The notes under the pieces are model-generated. The model saw only the letters and a program-made list of their open reading frames with translations. It was not told the origin of the DNA and ran no database searches. A DNA stretch of 46,252 nt from an uncultured Acidobacteriia bacterium (lineage in GTDB: Bacteria > Acidobacteriota > Terriglobia > Bryobacterales > Bryobacteraceae), in the NCBI GenBank assembly GCA_903825445.1, contig CAIKAS010000332.1:1-46252 (forward strand). The letters run 5' to 3'. The number at the start of each line of letters is the position of its first letter. Within the stretch, counting starts at the first letter, position 1. The translations under genes were made by a program, and so were the position numbers. Shown here piece by piece: positions 35,003 to 46,066 of the stretch.

Positions 35003-37363
35003 ATGCGGATTACGGCACCTTCAAAATGCGCTGTCGTGCTTGCGAAATACTATCGTGAGGCAGATACCCATGTCGCGGTGCCGAAAACATTTCGCCTGGG
35101 GCGTCCCCTGGTTTGGCCTGCGTTCAGTGCCGCCCTGGGCGCAGTCAGTTGGGGGTTTTGCCTCGTAGCTCCGCCCGCGTGTCTGGCCGCCGATGGACCA
35201 ACAGCATGGCGCGCCGCTCCCGCAGGATGGGCGATATTAGCCGTGCTTGCCATCCTGGTCACATCCTGGAGATTACTGGATCGGGCATTCATCAGGCGCC
35301 ACAACGCCCTACAGCTGGCAGTTCGGCAGCGGACCGATCAGCTCGAACGTCTGAATCAGCTGGCGGACACGCGGAACCGGATATTGGAAAAGCTGGTATC
35401 CAACGAGCCGCTCGAAAACGTGCTGGAAGCTATCGCGCGGTTCACGCAGGAACAAATACCGGGAGCCAGTTGCGTGTTGCTCCTGAAGCACGACACCCAG
35501 TTGCGTTTCAGGCCCGATAGTCACCGCAAGGGCGAGAGTTCCACACGCTTTCGCGTGGGCGCTGCTCCGGGCGCACCGGCAAACTGGGCGTACGCGATTG
35601 GCTTCCCTCGCTCGGTTCCCTTCGAGGTCTGGCGGCAACCGTGCGAAAGTCGGCGGATCGAAACGGATCCGGGATGGAGCGTGTTTGTCGACCGTCTTCG
35701 GGATACCGATAGCCGACGCATAACTGACCGGGGAGACGTTGCGGTCCCGCGAATGATACGTTCTTTACCCTTCGGAGATCCGGTTGCGCCGCTCGGTGCA
35801 ATTCTTCTCCTGTACCTCGAGGAGTCCCACGCACAAATCGAGAATGGCGAAACCGGCAAGACTTCCTGGGAGGCCCAATTACGAGCGGTTGCGAGGCTCG
35901 CACACATCGCGATTCAGCACCGGCGTTCCTGCGAAGAGCTGGATTTTCGCGCGAACCACGATGCGCTAACCGGCCTCCCCAATCGTGGCTTGTTCGACGA
36001 ACGGCTGCAGCTTGCCATCCTGGAAGCGGAACGGGGGCAACGGCGCCTGGCCCTCCTGTACGTTGATGTGGACTGCTTCAAGCAGATCAACGACCGTTTC
36101 GGACATCGTGCCGGGGATCAGCTTCTGTCGGATGTCGCGGCGAGAATACGGTCGGCTTTGCGTCCGGGGGATACGGTCGGGCGTGTTGGTGGCGACGAAT
36201 TTAACGTCATTTTGCCTGATGTTGGTGCAGCGAATTCGGCGGAGTTGCTGGCATCGAGAATTGTGGAAATGGTGCGGCAACCTGTGACTCTGCAGGGCAG
36301 TGAACTCACGATCACGGTAAGCGTGGGAATCGCCATTTATCCGGACGACGGACAGAACGTGATTGACCTGCAGCGCGAGGCTGATGCTGCGATGTATTAC
36401 GCCAAGAGCCTCGGAAAGAATCGCACTCAGAATTTCTCAGACAACGCGGCGGCGCTCGACACTGTGCGCATGGAACAGTTTCTCCGGCAGGCGCTCGATG
36501 AAGGCTGGTTTGTGGTGCACTATCAGCCGAAGTTTACAGCCACGGGACGTCTGGCTGGGATGGAAGCACTGCTCCGGATGGATCATCCGGTCCATGGTCG
36601 TCTGATGCCCGGTACGTTCATTCCGGTGGCGGAGTCTTCCGGGCTGATTGTTCCAATTGGCGCATGGGTGCTCCGGGCGGTGTGCCGCCAGATTGCGGAA
36701 TGGCGGCGAAGGGAGATGGCTCCCGTCGTTGTGGCTGTGAATGTATCGGCTATGCAGATGATTCGCGGAGATTTTGCGAAGCTGGTAAAAGGCTGCCTCG
36801 CTTCGCATGCGATTCCTCCGTATTGCCTGGAACTTGAGGTGACGGAAAGTATGGTGGTGGATGGTGACGGCGAAGGCCACCGCCAGATGCAGTTGCTGCG
36901 CGCGCACGGTGTCTCCATCTCCATTGACGATTTCGGAACCGGTTTCTCCTCACTCAGCTATTTGAATCGACTTCAGGTGGACGCCGTCAAGCTGGACCGC
37001 TCGTTCGTCCAGAGTATCGATACCGATGGCGGGGCGCAGCACCTGGTGCGAGCTGTCATCACGGCCGCGCAGGGACTGGGTCTGGATGTAATTGCTGAAG
37101 GAGTTGAGACTGAAGCCCAAAGGCTGCAACTGGTCGCCGCCGGGTGCCCCGTGATGCAGGGGTACCTTTTCGCCAGACCTGCTCCACCTGAGAGTGTAGA
37201 AAAGCTGCTCAGCCCCGAATCCGTCGGAGGAGACCTCAGCCGGCTCTATGGGATGATCGAAGCGCAAGGGCCACTTGCGCGGCCCGCAATCGAAGCGCAA
37301 GGGCCACTTGCGCGGCCTGTAATCGAAGCCGCGAACGAGGCCGAGACCTCTCAAACGCTCTGA
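35003..37363 (+). CDS. GAF-like/GGDEF/EAL signalling protein
   Basis: A long open frame encodes a hydrophobic N-terminus with two probable membrane segments (about residues 30-90), a coiled linker (LDRAFIRRHNALQLAVRQRT), a GAF-like sensory region (about 125-310), then GGDEF (VGGDEFNVILP) and EAL (MEALLRMDHP, EVTESM, DDFGTGFSSLSYL, AEGVET). Both signature motifs are intact. The start is uncertain: ATG 35003 gives about 786 residues, while a TTG at 34937 would add 22 residues without a better ribosome site. The C-terminus ends with a duplicated 11-residue stretch (IEAQGPLARPA/V). It follows the enolase-like gene by 85 bp and is the second tandem GGDEF-EAL protein in the window. Confidence 0.88.
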   Translation: MRITAPSKCAVVLAKYYREADTHVAVPKTFRLGRPLVWPAFSAALGAVSWGFCLVAPPACLAADGPTAWRAAPAGWAILAVLAILVTSWRLLDRAFIRRHNALQLAVRQRTDQLERLNQLADTRNRILEKLVSNEPLENVLEAIARFTQEQIPGASCVLLLKHDTQLRFRPDSHRKGESSTRFRVGAAPGAPANWAYAIGFPRSVPFEVWRQPCESRRIETDPGWSVFVDRLRDTDSRRITDRGDVAVPRMIRSLPFGDPVAPLGAILLLYLEESHAQIENGETGKTSWEAQLRAVARLAHIAIQHRRSCEELDFRANHDALTGLPNRGLFDERLQLAILEAERGQRRLALLYVDVDCFKQINDRFGHRAGDQLLSDVAARIRSALRPGDTVGRVGGDEFNVILPDVGAANSAELLASRIVEMVRQPVTLQGSELTITVSVGIAIYPDDGQNVIDLQREADAAMYYAKSLGKNRTQNFSDNAAALDTVRMEQFLRQALDEGWFVVHYQPKFTATGRLAGMEALLRMDHPVHGRLMPGTFIPVAESSGLIVPIGAWVLRAVCRQIAEWRRREMAPVVVAVNVSAMQMIRGDFAKLVKGCLASHAIPPYCLELEVTESMVVDGDGEGHRQMQLLRAHGVSISIDDFGTGFSSLSYLNRLQVDAVKLDRSFVQSIDTDGGAQHLVRAVITAAQGLGLDVIAEGVETEAQRLQLVAAGCPVMQGYLFARPAPPESVEKLLSPESVGGDLSRLYGMIEAQGPLARPAIEAQGPLARPVIEAANEAETSQTL
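37256..37321 (+). repeat. 33-bp tandem repeat (two copies plus a partial) in the EAL gene
   Basis: Two adjacent 33-bp units (37256-37288 and 37289-37321) differ at only two bases and are followed by the first eight bases of a third. Each unit encodes IEAQGPLARP plus A or V, and each contains the inverted repeat GCGCAAG-GGCCA-CTTGCGC. It lies after the end of the EAL domain, so it adds an 11-residue repeated tail. Confidence 0.9.
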
Positions 37364-37407
37364 AACCAATCGGGAAATGCGGATTCAGCGCTGCGCCTCC
37401 CTGCTCG

Positions 37408-40266
37408 TTGGATAATTCGAATGTGATCGATATCTTCCCAAAGTGCGCTGCAAGACGACATTTATTCTGTTTGCCCGTCTTGGTTCTGGCCTGCCAGGGG
37501 CTCGTTTTCGCACAGCAATACACGATCTCGACCGTTGCCGGTGGCGGACCAGTTCGAACCCCCGCGCTGTCCAACCAGGTGTCGATTGGGCCGCCTCAAA
37601 GCGTGGCTACTGACAGTGCGGGAAATCTCTATTTCGCCAGTCTGAACAGCGTTTATCAGGTTAACGCCCAAACCAGTTTTCTCACTCTCGTGGCGGGCAA
37701 CTCCCGGGCCGGGTACAGCGGCGACGGTGGACCGGCCATCAGCGCTCAGCTATCCTCGCCGGTCGGCTTGGCGATCGATGCGTCAGGTAATGTGTACATC
37801 GCGGATTCGGGAAATAACCGCGTGCGCAAGGTTCTGACGAACGGAATTATTGTGACGGTCGCGGGGACGGGTGTCAGCGGTTATTCCGGCGATAACGGAC
37901 CCGCCGTGAACGCGCAACTTGCCGGCGCGCAGGGCGTGGTTCTGGATAGCTCTGGCAACCTGTTCGTCGCCGATTCCGGCAATAACCGCGTGCGTAAGGT
38001 GACACCAACCGGAATCATTTCAACGGTGGCCGGCAATGGCAGTGCTGTGTTTGCCGGAGATGGCGGCCAGGCAGTTGCGGGACAACTATCAGCAAGCAGT
38101 ATCGCTATCGATGCTCTTGGCAACTTGTTCGTCGGCGATCCGGTGAATTACCGGGTTCGGGAGATTTCTGCCGGTGGCGTGATCACAACCATCGCGGGCT
38201 CCGGTTCTGCCGGCTATAACGGGGATGGCGGTGCAGGGCAGGGCGCGCAGATTTCGGCGGTCCACGGTGTTGCTGTCGACCAGGAAGGCAACGTCTACAT
38301 TGCGGATTCCGGCAATAGTTGTATCCGAGAGATTTCTTCGGGTGCCGGGATCATTTCAACAGTAGCCGGAATTGGAAAAAATCAATTTTTTGGCGATAAC
38401 GGGACCGCCACAAGCGCTGCGCTCGCCTTTCCTTTGGCCGTGGTGTTAGACAGTTCCAACAACATCTTCATCGCGGATACGGGCAACAATCGGGTTCGCG
38501 CAGTTATCGCATCGAGTGGAAACATTCAGACGGTGGCGGGAAACGGAGTCCTTAGTTACTCCGGCGACGGAGGTCCGGCGGTGAGCGCTCAGTTGTCCTC
38601 TCCCTTTGGTGTGGCTCTTGATACTTCCGGGAATCTGTACATTGCGGATACTTCCAGCAACGTCATCCGGAAGGTTACTGCCAACGGAACGATCAATACG
38701 GTAGCGGGCAATGGAACTGCCGGATACACCGGAGATAACGGGCCCGTTTCCGGCGCCGAAATGTCTCACCCACAAGGGGTGGCAGTTGATTCATCCGGAA
38801 ATATCTACATTGCGGATACGGGCAATTACGTAGTGCGTGAGGTGCTGGTGGGCACGCTGGAGTTTCAGACGATGATCACGGCGGCGGGTAGCGGAAGCTC
38901 AGTATTTTCCGGCGATGGCGCGCCCGCGACGAGCGCCGGACTCTCCGCTGCCGCAATTGCTGTGGATAAAGCGGGCGATATTTTCGTCGCCGATCCCGCA
39001 AACTTCCGTGTTCGCGAGGTTCTGGCAAACGGGAATATCGTGACCTATGCCGGCACAGGTACACAGGGGTTTTCTGGCGATAACGGGCTGGCAACCAGCG
39101 CGCAGCTTTCCGCCGTGTCGGGACTGGCCTTGGATAGCTCGGGCGATCTCTACATCGCCGATACTGGAAACCACTGCATCAGAAAAGTTTCCGCCGCTGG
39201 CACGATTACCACTGTGGCGGGCAACGGCAAAGCTGGCTTTTCGGGCGATAACGGGCCAGCCATCAGCGCTCAGTTGAATGCTCCGGCCGGTGTTGCGGTG
39301 GATGTTTCAGGCAATCTGTTCATCTCCGATACTTTGAACAATCGCGTGCGAAAAGTTTCCGTCTCCGGGACGATTACGACCATTGCGGGTAATGGCAGCA
39401 CGGGTCTTACCGGCGATGGCGGAGTGGCTCCAGGCGCGTCGCTATCGGGCCCCGCGGCTCTGGCGATGAGTAAGGCCGGCAATATCTATGTGGCCGACAC
39501 GGGCAACAACGCCATTCGGCTGCTGACAGTGACGACACAAACAATTCTCGTCACTTCCGTCGTAGATGCGGCGAGCGAGACTGCGGTGCCAGCGACTCCG
39601 GGCAAGATTGTGGTGATTTACGGGACGGGACTGGGTCCGCAGCAACTGGCGGTAAACCAGCCGGTCAATGGCTTTTTCGGAGATAGCGCGGGAGGAACGA
39701 CGGTATCCATCCGCGGCATTTTGGCGCCGGTCTATTATGCTTCTGCCACGCAGGTGGCGGCCATTGTGCCCTACGAAATCACCGGTTCCACCGCGGTTCC
39801 GGTGGTCGTTGGCTATCAGGGGCAGGTCAGCGCGCCTTTCAACGTTTCCTTTACTGCGTCTTCGCCGAGCTTATTCACGTACAACGCGTCAGGGACCGGA
39901 CAGGCGGCGGCGATCAACGTCGTGGATGGGACGCTCAACACGGCGGCAAATCCGGTGAAGACCGGCGCTTACATTTCTTTCTATGCGACAGGAGAGGGCC
40001 AGACCTTGCCCGGCGGTGTGGATGGAAAGCTGGCGGGTTTGGTGCCGCCGTGGCCCAAGCCGATGTTGAATGTGACCGCCACTGTCGGCGGAATCGCGGC
40101 GACGGTTTCCTATGCGGGTGCCGCGCCAGGTGCAGTAGCGGGCGAAATGCAGGTGAACGTCCAGATTCCGACTGGTGTAACTCCAGGTGGCTACGTGCCT
40201 GTTGTGCTGACTGTTGGAACTGCGTCGACAGTAAATGGCGCGCTCTGGATCGCGGTTTCGAACTAA
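37408..40266 (+). CDS. secreted NHL-repeat beta-propeller protein with Solibacter-type C-terminal domain
   Basis: The 952-residue protein has a signal peptide (LFCLPVLVLACQGLVFA), then about 12 consecutive units of roughly 55 residues with the pattern VAGNG-x-x-GYSGDNGPA, AQLS-x-P-x-GVAVD and GNLYIADTGNNRVRKV. These are NHL repeats; twelve blades would make two six-bladed propellers. From about residue 710 on (VIYGTGLGPQQLA, ATQVAAIVPYEI, YISFYATGEGQT, GEMQVNVQIP) it has the C-terminal domain known from Solibacter proteins. It is probably exported and may bind polymers or other proteins. I give the TTG start at 37408; GTG 37423 is an alternative that shortens the N-terminus by five residues. 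It ends 3 bp from the convergent htpX gene. Confidence 0.88.
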   Translation: MDNSNVIDIFPKCAARRHLFCLPVLVLACQGLVFAQQYTISTVAGGGPVRTPALSNQVSIGPPQSVATDSAGNLYFASLNSVYQVNAQTSFLTLVAGNSRAGYSGDGGPAISAQLSSPVGLAIDASGNVYIADSGNNRVRKVLTNGIIVTVAGTGVSGYSGDNGPAVNAQLAGAQGVVLDSSGNLFVADSGNNRVRKVTPTGIISTVAGNGSAVFAGDGGQAVAGQLSASSIAIDALGNLFVGDPVNYRVREISAGGVITTIAGSGSAGYNGDGGAGQGAQISAVHGVAVDQEGNVYIADSGNSCIREISSGAGIISTVAGIGKNQFFGDNGTATSAALAFPLAVVLDSSNNIFIADTGNNRVRAVIASSGNIQTVAGNGVLSYSGDGGPAVSAQLSSPFGVALDTSGNLYIADTSSNVIRKVTANGTINTVAGNGTAGYTGDNGPVSGAEMSHPQGVAVDSSGNIYIADTGNYVVREVLVGTLEFQTMITAAGSGSSVFSGDGAPATSAGLSAAAIAVDKAGDIFVADPANFRVREVLANGNIVTYAGTGTQGFSGDNGLATSAQLSAVSGLALDSSGDLYIADTGNHCIRKVSAAGTITTVAGNGKAGFSGDNGPAISAQLNAPAGVAVDVSGNLFISDTLNNRVRKVSVSGTITTIAGNGSTGLTGDGGVAPGASLSGPAALAMSKAGNIYVADTGNNAIRLLTVTTQTILVTSVVDAASETAVPATPGKIVVIYGTGLGPQQLAVNQPVNGFFGDSAGGTTVSIRGILAPVYYASATQVAAIVPYEITGSTAVPVVVGYQGQVSAPFNVSFTASSPSLFTYNASGTGQAAAINVVDGTLNTAANPVKTGAYISFYATGEGQTLPGGVDGKLAGLVPPWPKPMLNVTATVGGIAATVSYAGAAPGAVAGEMQVNVQIPTGVTPGGYVPVVLTVGTASTVNGALWIAVSN

Positions 40267-40269
40267 CCC

Positions 40270-41124
40270 TTACCGCATCTGTTCCAGGCGCTGAATGCGC
40301 TCTTCCGTGCTTGGATGCGTCGAGAACAGCTTCATCATGCCGCCGCCTGCCAACGGCTTCATGATGTAGAGATGCTGGGTCGTCGGCGTGGCTTCCATCG
40401 GTATCCGCTGCGACCAGGTATCCAGCTTCTGCAGCGCCGATATCAGGGGATATGGCGTTCCCAGGTACTTTGCCGAAGCTTCATCTGCGCTGAACTCCCG
40501 CGTGCGCGAAATCGCCATCTGAATCATCATCGCGGCAATCGGCCCCAGAATCAGCATCACTACCGATTCCATCCCGCCACCGCGATCCCGGTCGTCACTC
40601 CTTGAACCGCCGAACCAAAATGCAAAACGCGACAGTGCAGTAATCGCCGCCGCAATCGTGCCTGCGATAGAGCTGATCAGAATGTCGCGGTTCAGCACGT
40701 GGCCAAGTTCGTGCGCCACTACGCCTTCCAGCTCGCGATCGTCCATCAGCTGCAGAATCCCCTGCGTAAACGCTACCGAAGCGTGATTCGGATCCCGCCC
40801 CGTCGCAAACGCGTTGGGCGATGCTTCCGGCGTGATGTAGAGTTTGGGCATCGGAATACCCATCTTCTGTGCCAGTCCACCGACTAGTGGCGCCACGCGG
40901 CGGTAGATCTCCGGCGCAGTCTCTTCGGTCACAGGCTCGGCGCCGCTTGTAGCCAGCGCGATTTTATCTGAAAAGAAATAACTTGCGAAATTCATCACCA
41001 CGGCGATGCCGAGGCCATACTCAATGCCGCGATCCCCGGCCAGTGCGCGACCCCCGATGACGAGGATCGCGCTCAACAGGCCGAGCAGCGCCACTGTTTT
41101 CAGTGCGTTGTTGGAATGGTGCAT
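40270..41124 (-). CDS. htpX: HtpX-like M48 membrane zinc metalloprotease
   Basis: This 284-residue integral membrane protease probably takes part in quality control of membrane proteins. It has N-terminal membrane segments (about residues 9-29 and 35-52), the zinc site VVAHELGHVLN (H138, E139, H142), another pair of membrane segments, and the third ligand in FSADEASAKYL. The C-terminal FSTHPSTEERIQRL is typical of HtpX. The start ATG is 41124, 13 bp after the clpB stop on the same strand, so clpB and htpX form a heat-shock type operon. Confidence 0.92.
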   Translation of the reverse strand: MHHSNNALKTVALLGLLSAILVIGGRALAGDRGIEYGLGIAVVMNFASYFFSDKIALATSGAEPVTEETAPEIYRRVAPLVGGLAQKMGIPMPKLYITPEASPNAFATGRDPNHASVAFTQGILQLMDDRELEGVVAHELGHVLNRDILISSIAGTIAAAITALSRFAFWFGGSRSDDRDRGGGMESVVMLILGPIAAMMIQMAISRTREFSADEASAKYLGTPYPLISALQKLDTWSQRIPMEATPTTQHLYIMKPLAGGGMMKLFSTHPSTEERIQRLEQMR

Positions 41125-41137
41125 GTCTATCTATACG

Positions 41138-43780
<2,643 letters not shown>

Positions 43781-43818
43781 ATGGATCTCCTGGCTGCCTG
43801 CTTATCCTGCTTTTTAGA

Positions 43819-43874
43819 TTGCAGCTCGTTCAAAACGGCTGCAAAACAGATTGCAGTCTCCTGAAAAGCTGCAA
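43819..43874 (-). promoter_or_regulatory. array of four TTGCAG/CTGCAA half-sites before clpB
   Basis: Within 56 bp there are four half-sites: TTGCAGC (43819-43825), GCTGCAA (43838-43844), TTGCAG (43851-43856) and CTGCAA (43869-43874). The outermost arms GATTGCAGCT and AGCTGCAATC (43817-43826 and 43867-43876) are perfect inverted repeats, and the whole array is roughly symmetric about 43846. It lies 39-94 bp upstream of the clpB start. It is not a CIRCE element nor a HAIR (HspR) site. It could be an operator for a dimeric regulator or an RNA structure. Confidence 0.45.
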
Positions 43875-43895
43875 TCGAATGACCAATATGCACAA

Positions 43896-43922
43896 CGGGG
43901 CAGGGAATTAGCTCCTGCCCCG
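43896..43922 (-). terminator. G/C-rich hairpin after hsp20
   Basis: A nine-bp perfect stem (CGGGGCAGG/CCTGCCCCG) with a nine-nt loop lies 38 bp after the hsp20 stop. No T-run follows it on the minus strand, so it is at best a weak intrinsic terminator or an mRNA-stabilising hairpin between hsp20 and clpB. Confidence 0.45.
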
Positions 43923-43959
43923 CCTGTTCCTAATTTACCCCGTTTTGACGGAATTCGGT

Positions 43960-44382
43960 TTAATGAATCTGGACCTTGACTTGCCGGGGCTTGGCCGCTT
44001 CCTTCTTGGGGAGCGTGATAGTCAGGACACCATTTTTATACTCGGCGCCAACCTTATCGGTCTCCACCGAAGGAGGAACAGCGAAGCTTCGCACGAATTC
44101 GCCGTAGCTGCGCTCGATACGGTGGTAGCCTTTCACGTTCTCGTCCTTCTCGAATTTGCGGAGACCCTTCAGTGTCAAAGTCCCGTTCTCCACGCGGACG
44201 TCGATATCTTCGGTTTTGACATCCGGCAGGTCAGCCTTTAGCGTTACGGCATCCTCGCTCTCAAGAATGTCGACGGCTGGCGACCATGGGCGGCTGGCCC
44301 GTGGCTCACTCATCAGACGGGTGACAGCATCTTCAAAGATGCGGAGGCCCTGGAATGGATCGACTGTAATAGCGGTGCTCAT
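43960..44382 (-). CDS. Hsp20/alpha-crystallin small heat-shock protein
   Basis: The 140-residue protein has a short N-terminal arm (about 40 residues) and the alpha-crystallin domain with SPAVDILESEDAVTLKADLP, the strand YHRIERSYGEFVRSFAVP and the diagnostic GVLTITLPK near residue 123. A short C-terminal tail ends in KVQIH, resembling the I/V-x-I anchoring motif. It would bind unfolding proteins and hold them for ClpB/DnaK. It lies upstream of clpB on the same strand, with a consensus promoter of its own. The ribosome site AAAGGAAC is 12 nt from the start, rather far. Confidence 0.94.
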   Translation of the reverse strand: MSTAITVDPFQGLRIFEDAVTRLMSEPRASRPWSPAVDILESEDAVTLKADLPDVKTEDIDVRVENGTLTLKGLRKFEKDENVKGYHRIERSYGEFVRSFAVPPSVETDKVGAEYKNGVLTITLPKKEAAKPRQVKVQIH

Positions 44383-44440
44383 GGTTTTAAAGAGTTCCTT
44401 TCGGTGAATTTGTTGGTGAGACGTATCTCATCTGATTACG

Positions 44441-44469
44441 ATAATAAAATATGCGTGCTATATTGTCAA
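44441..44469 (-). promoter_or_regulatory. consensus sigma-70 promoter for hsp20
   Basis: On the minus strand the -35 box TTGACA (complement of 44464-44469) and the -10 box TATTAT (44441-44446) are 17 bp apart in AT-rich DNA. Transcription would start near 44434, giving a leader of about 50 nt. A second TTGACA stands 18 bp upstream of the first (44482-44487). Confidence 0.8.
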
Positions 44470-44822
44470 GTTATATTCGTGTGTCAATGGATGCCAGCTG
44501 GCCGATGATCCAAAAAGATTTCCGGTCCAGCGTTGTGTTCAGTATTAAGTTATTGATTTTTTAATGACTTACGGTGATATCTTAAAAGCCACCTGCTGAA
44601 GTGTCGGCGGCAAACCCCGACAAACCATGCCCTCGTACCAGAGCTTCCAGCCTGCGGACCGTCGTGTGAGCCACGATCTTAGCCTCAGATGGGAGTTCCA
44701 GTACTCTTGTTTGCCTGAGCCTTCGATCCTTCCACCTCTTCCTTCGCTTTTCGGCTCGCCGGCGACTAGAATGAGAGGCTCATCCTGGCGCGTAAGTTTT
44801 TATTTTCCGAATGGAGTCCTTC
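44470..44822. other. intergenic stretch without recognisable gene
   Basis: About 350 bp lie between the hsp20 promoter and the PEP-CTERM pseudogene. The part near 44540-44575 is AT-rich and has an imperfect hairpin (TAAGTTATT with AATGACTTA around a T-rich loop). A GTCGG/CCGAC stem lies near 44602-44620. I see no coding region with family resemblance on either strand; the open frame at 44627-45181 is a shadow of the pseudogene. Confidence 0.6.
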
Positions 44823-45554
44823 ATGACGCAACCTGGCACTGCGAGAACCGGTTTCAGCCTACTGGCGACAATCGCGATCGCCGTCGCAATACTCGCATCC
44901 CGTTCGTACGCGAGCGGTATCGAAGTTCCTGCGGGTTTGACTGCCGGATCGGAATACAGACTGGTGTTTGTTACAGCCGACTAATACTCGGCTGCGGATT
45001 CCGTTATCGGCGACTACAACGAGGATGTCAACGCGGAAGCCAACGCCGTCGCGGCATTGGCCGCATTGGGAACAACCTGGACGGTCATCGGTTCTACATC
45101 CACCGTGAACGCCATCGACAATATCGGGCAGGACGCTGGAGTTCCGATCTACAATTTGGATGGCCAGGAGGTTGCCAGTGACGCCACCACCGCGGCAGGC
45201 GGCTTGTTCTCCGGAGGTCTGATGAACAACATAGGCTATAACGAAAACGGCACTGAGTATAATGCCCTTGTCTGGACCGGAACGGGCCCCGATGGGGGGC
45301 TAATGGATTCCCTCTTGGCGTACCGTTTACGGCGCATCCGATTCAATATCTTCCACTAGCGAGGACTGGATTCAATATAGCCAGTATTCGGGCTCGGACA
45401 GTTTTTCGTTTTACGCAATCTCCGGGGAATTAACGGTCCCGTCTTCCGCGCCGGGTCCGCGACTACGGGAATGGTGACAATCGGAGTTGCGCTGGTCTGT
45501 CTCGCGGCGAGGCGGAGACGACAAACCGAACCGGTCGCCCGAACAAGCCGCTGA
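44823..45554 (+). pseudogene. decayed PEP-CTERM-type secreted protein
   Basis: ATG 44823, preceded by GGAG, opens a frame with a signal peptide (FSLLATIAIAVAILA) and the family start IEVPAGLTAGSEYRLVFVTAD. It then meets TAA at 44982-44984. The same frame continues with YSAADSVIGDYNEDVNAEAN, GTTWTVIGSTSTVNAID and VWTGTGPDGG, all fitting one secreted protein family. Near 45295-45305, in a G run, homology moves to another frame (YGASDSISSTSEDWIQYSQY, FYAISGELTVPSSAPG). Near 45445-45460 it moves again, giving a hydrophobic segment and basic end (GMVTIGVALVCLAARRRR) that fits a C-terminal sorting anchor, up to TGA 45552. So there is one nonsense codon and two frameshifts. Sequencing errors could explain part, but three lesions point to true decay. 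Confidence 0.8.
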
Positions 45555-45607
45555 CTTCGCGAACGCTGCTCGCCATTTTCTCCCTTCCAGTTCCCAACGT
45601 CATTGCG

Positions 45608-45642
45608 AAACGTCCCTCCGGGTCTTCCGGCGAGACGTTTTT
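45608..45642 (+). terminator. Rho-independent terminator after the PEP-CTERM pseudogene
   Basis: AAACGTC (45608-45614) and GACGTTT (45634-45640) form the stem base, with CCGG pairing to CCGG further in, and a TTTTT run at 45638-45642. It lies 53 bp after the pseudogene end and would serve that transcript. Confidence 0.6.
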
Positions 45643-45838
45643 GCATAAACCAGCGATTCGTCTGGTGTGGAATTCAGCCTAAATCAGTCCTATTCTGACT
45701 CTTGCCAGCGGAATTCCCTTGATCTCGCGAGGACACTGCGGCAAGATAGAAAGACTCCGACGGTCCCCAATCACCGCGTCCGTGTCGGCGAGACATCCTG
45801 GATTTGTATTGTCAGGGTCCGAAATCAGAACCGCGCCA

Positions 45839-45952
45839 ACCCCGTCGTCTCTGTGGAGGCACAAAGACTTCCTCCGCCTCTGGAGCGCCCAGACCATCTC
45901 CGCAGGCGGCGATCAGTTCACAGGTTTGGCAATTCCTATGTGGGTGTTCTTC
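45839..45952 (+). pseudogene. remnant of an MFS transporter N-terminus
   Basis: About 38 residues (PSSLWRHKDFLRLWSAQTIS and then the start of a first membrane helix, FTGLAIPMW) resemble the conserved N-terminus of major facilitator transporters, where 'LWRHRDFLRLWxGQTIS' leads into helix 1. The similarity stops abruptly, and the next about 110 bp show no membrane helices in any frame. Surrounding bases from 45555 to 46066 hold nothing else that I recognise apart from the terminator. Confidence 0.5.
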
Positions 45953-46066
45953 TCGCCTGTACGCAGCCTGCGTACGATTCCGGAGCCAAAAGATTAGGTC
46001 GGTGTTGCGTGTATTGGGTTTACCAGAAAGGTCCGTTATTGGCTCGTCTGCCGACGGCTGCCATGT

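Noticed and set aside
37256..37329. Repeat as a CRISPR array
   Set aside because: The units are directly adjacent without spacers and lie inside a coding sequence; no cas gene is near.
44575..44640. Possible cyclic di-GMP riboswitch (GGCAAACC-like string) before the PEP-CTERM pseudogene
   Set aside because: Only the short string is present; the second conserved segment and the paired stems are missing.
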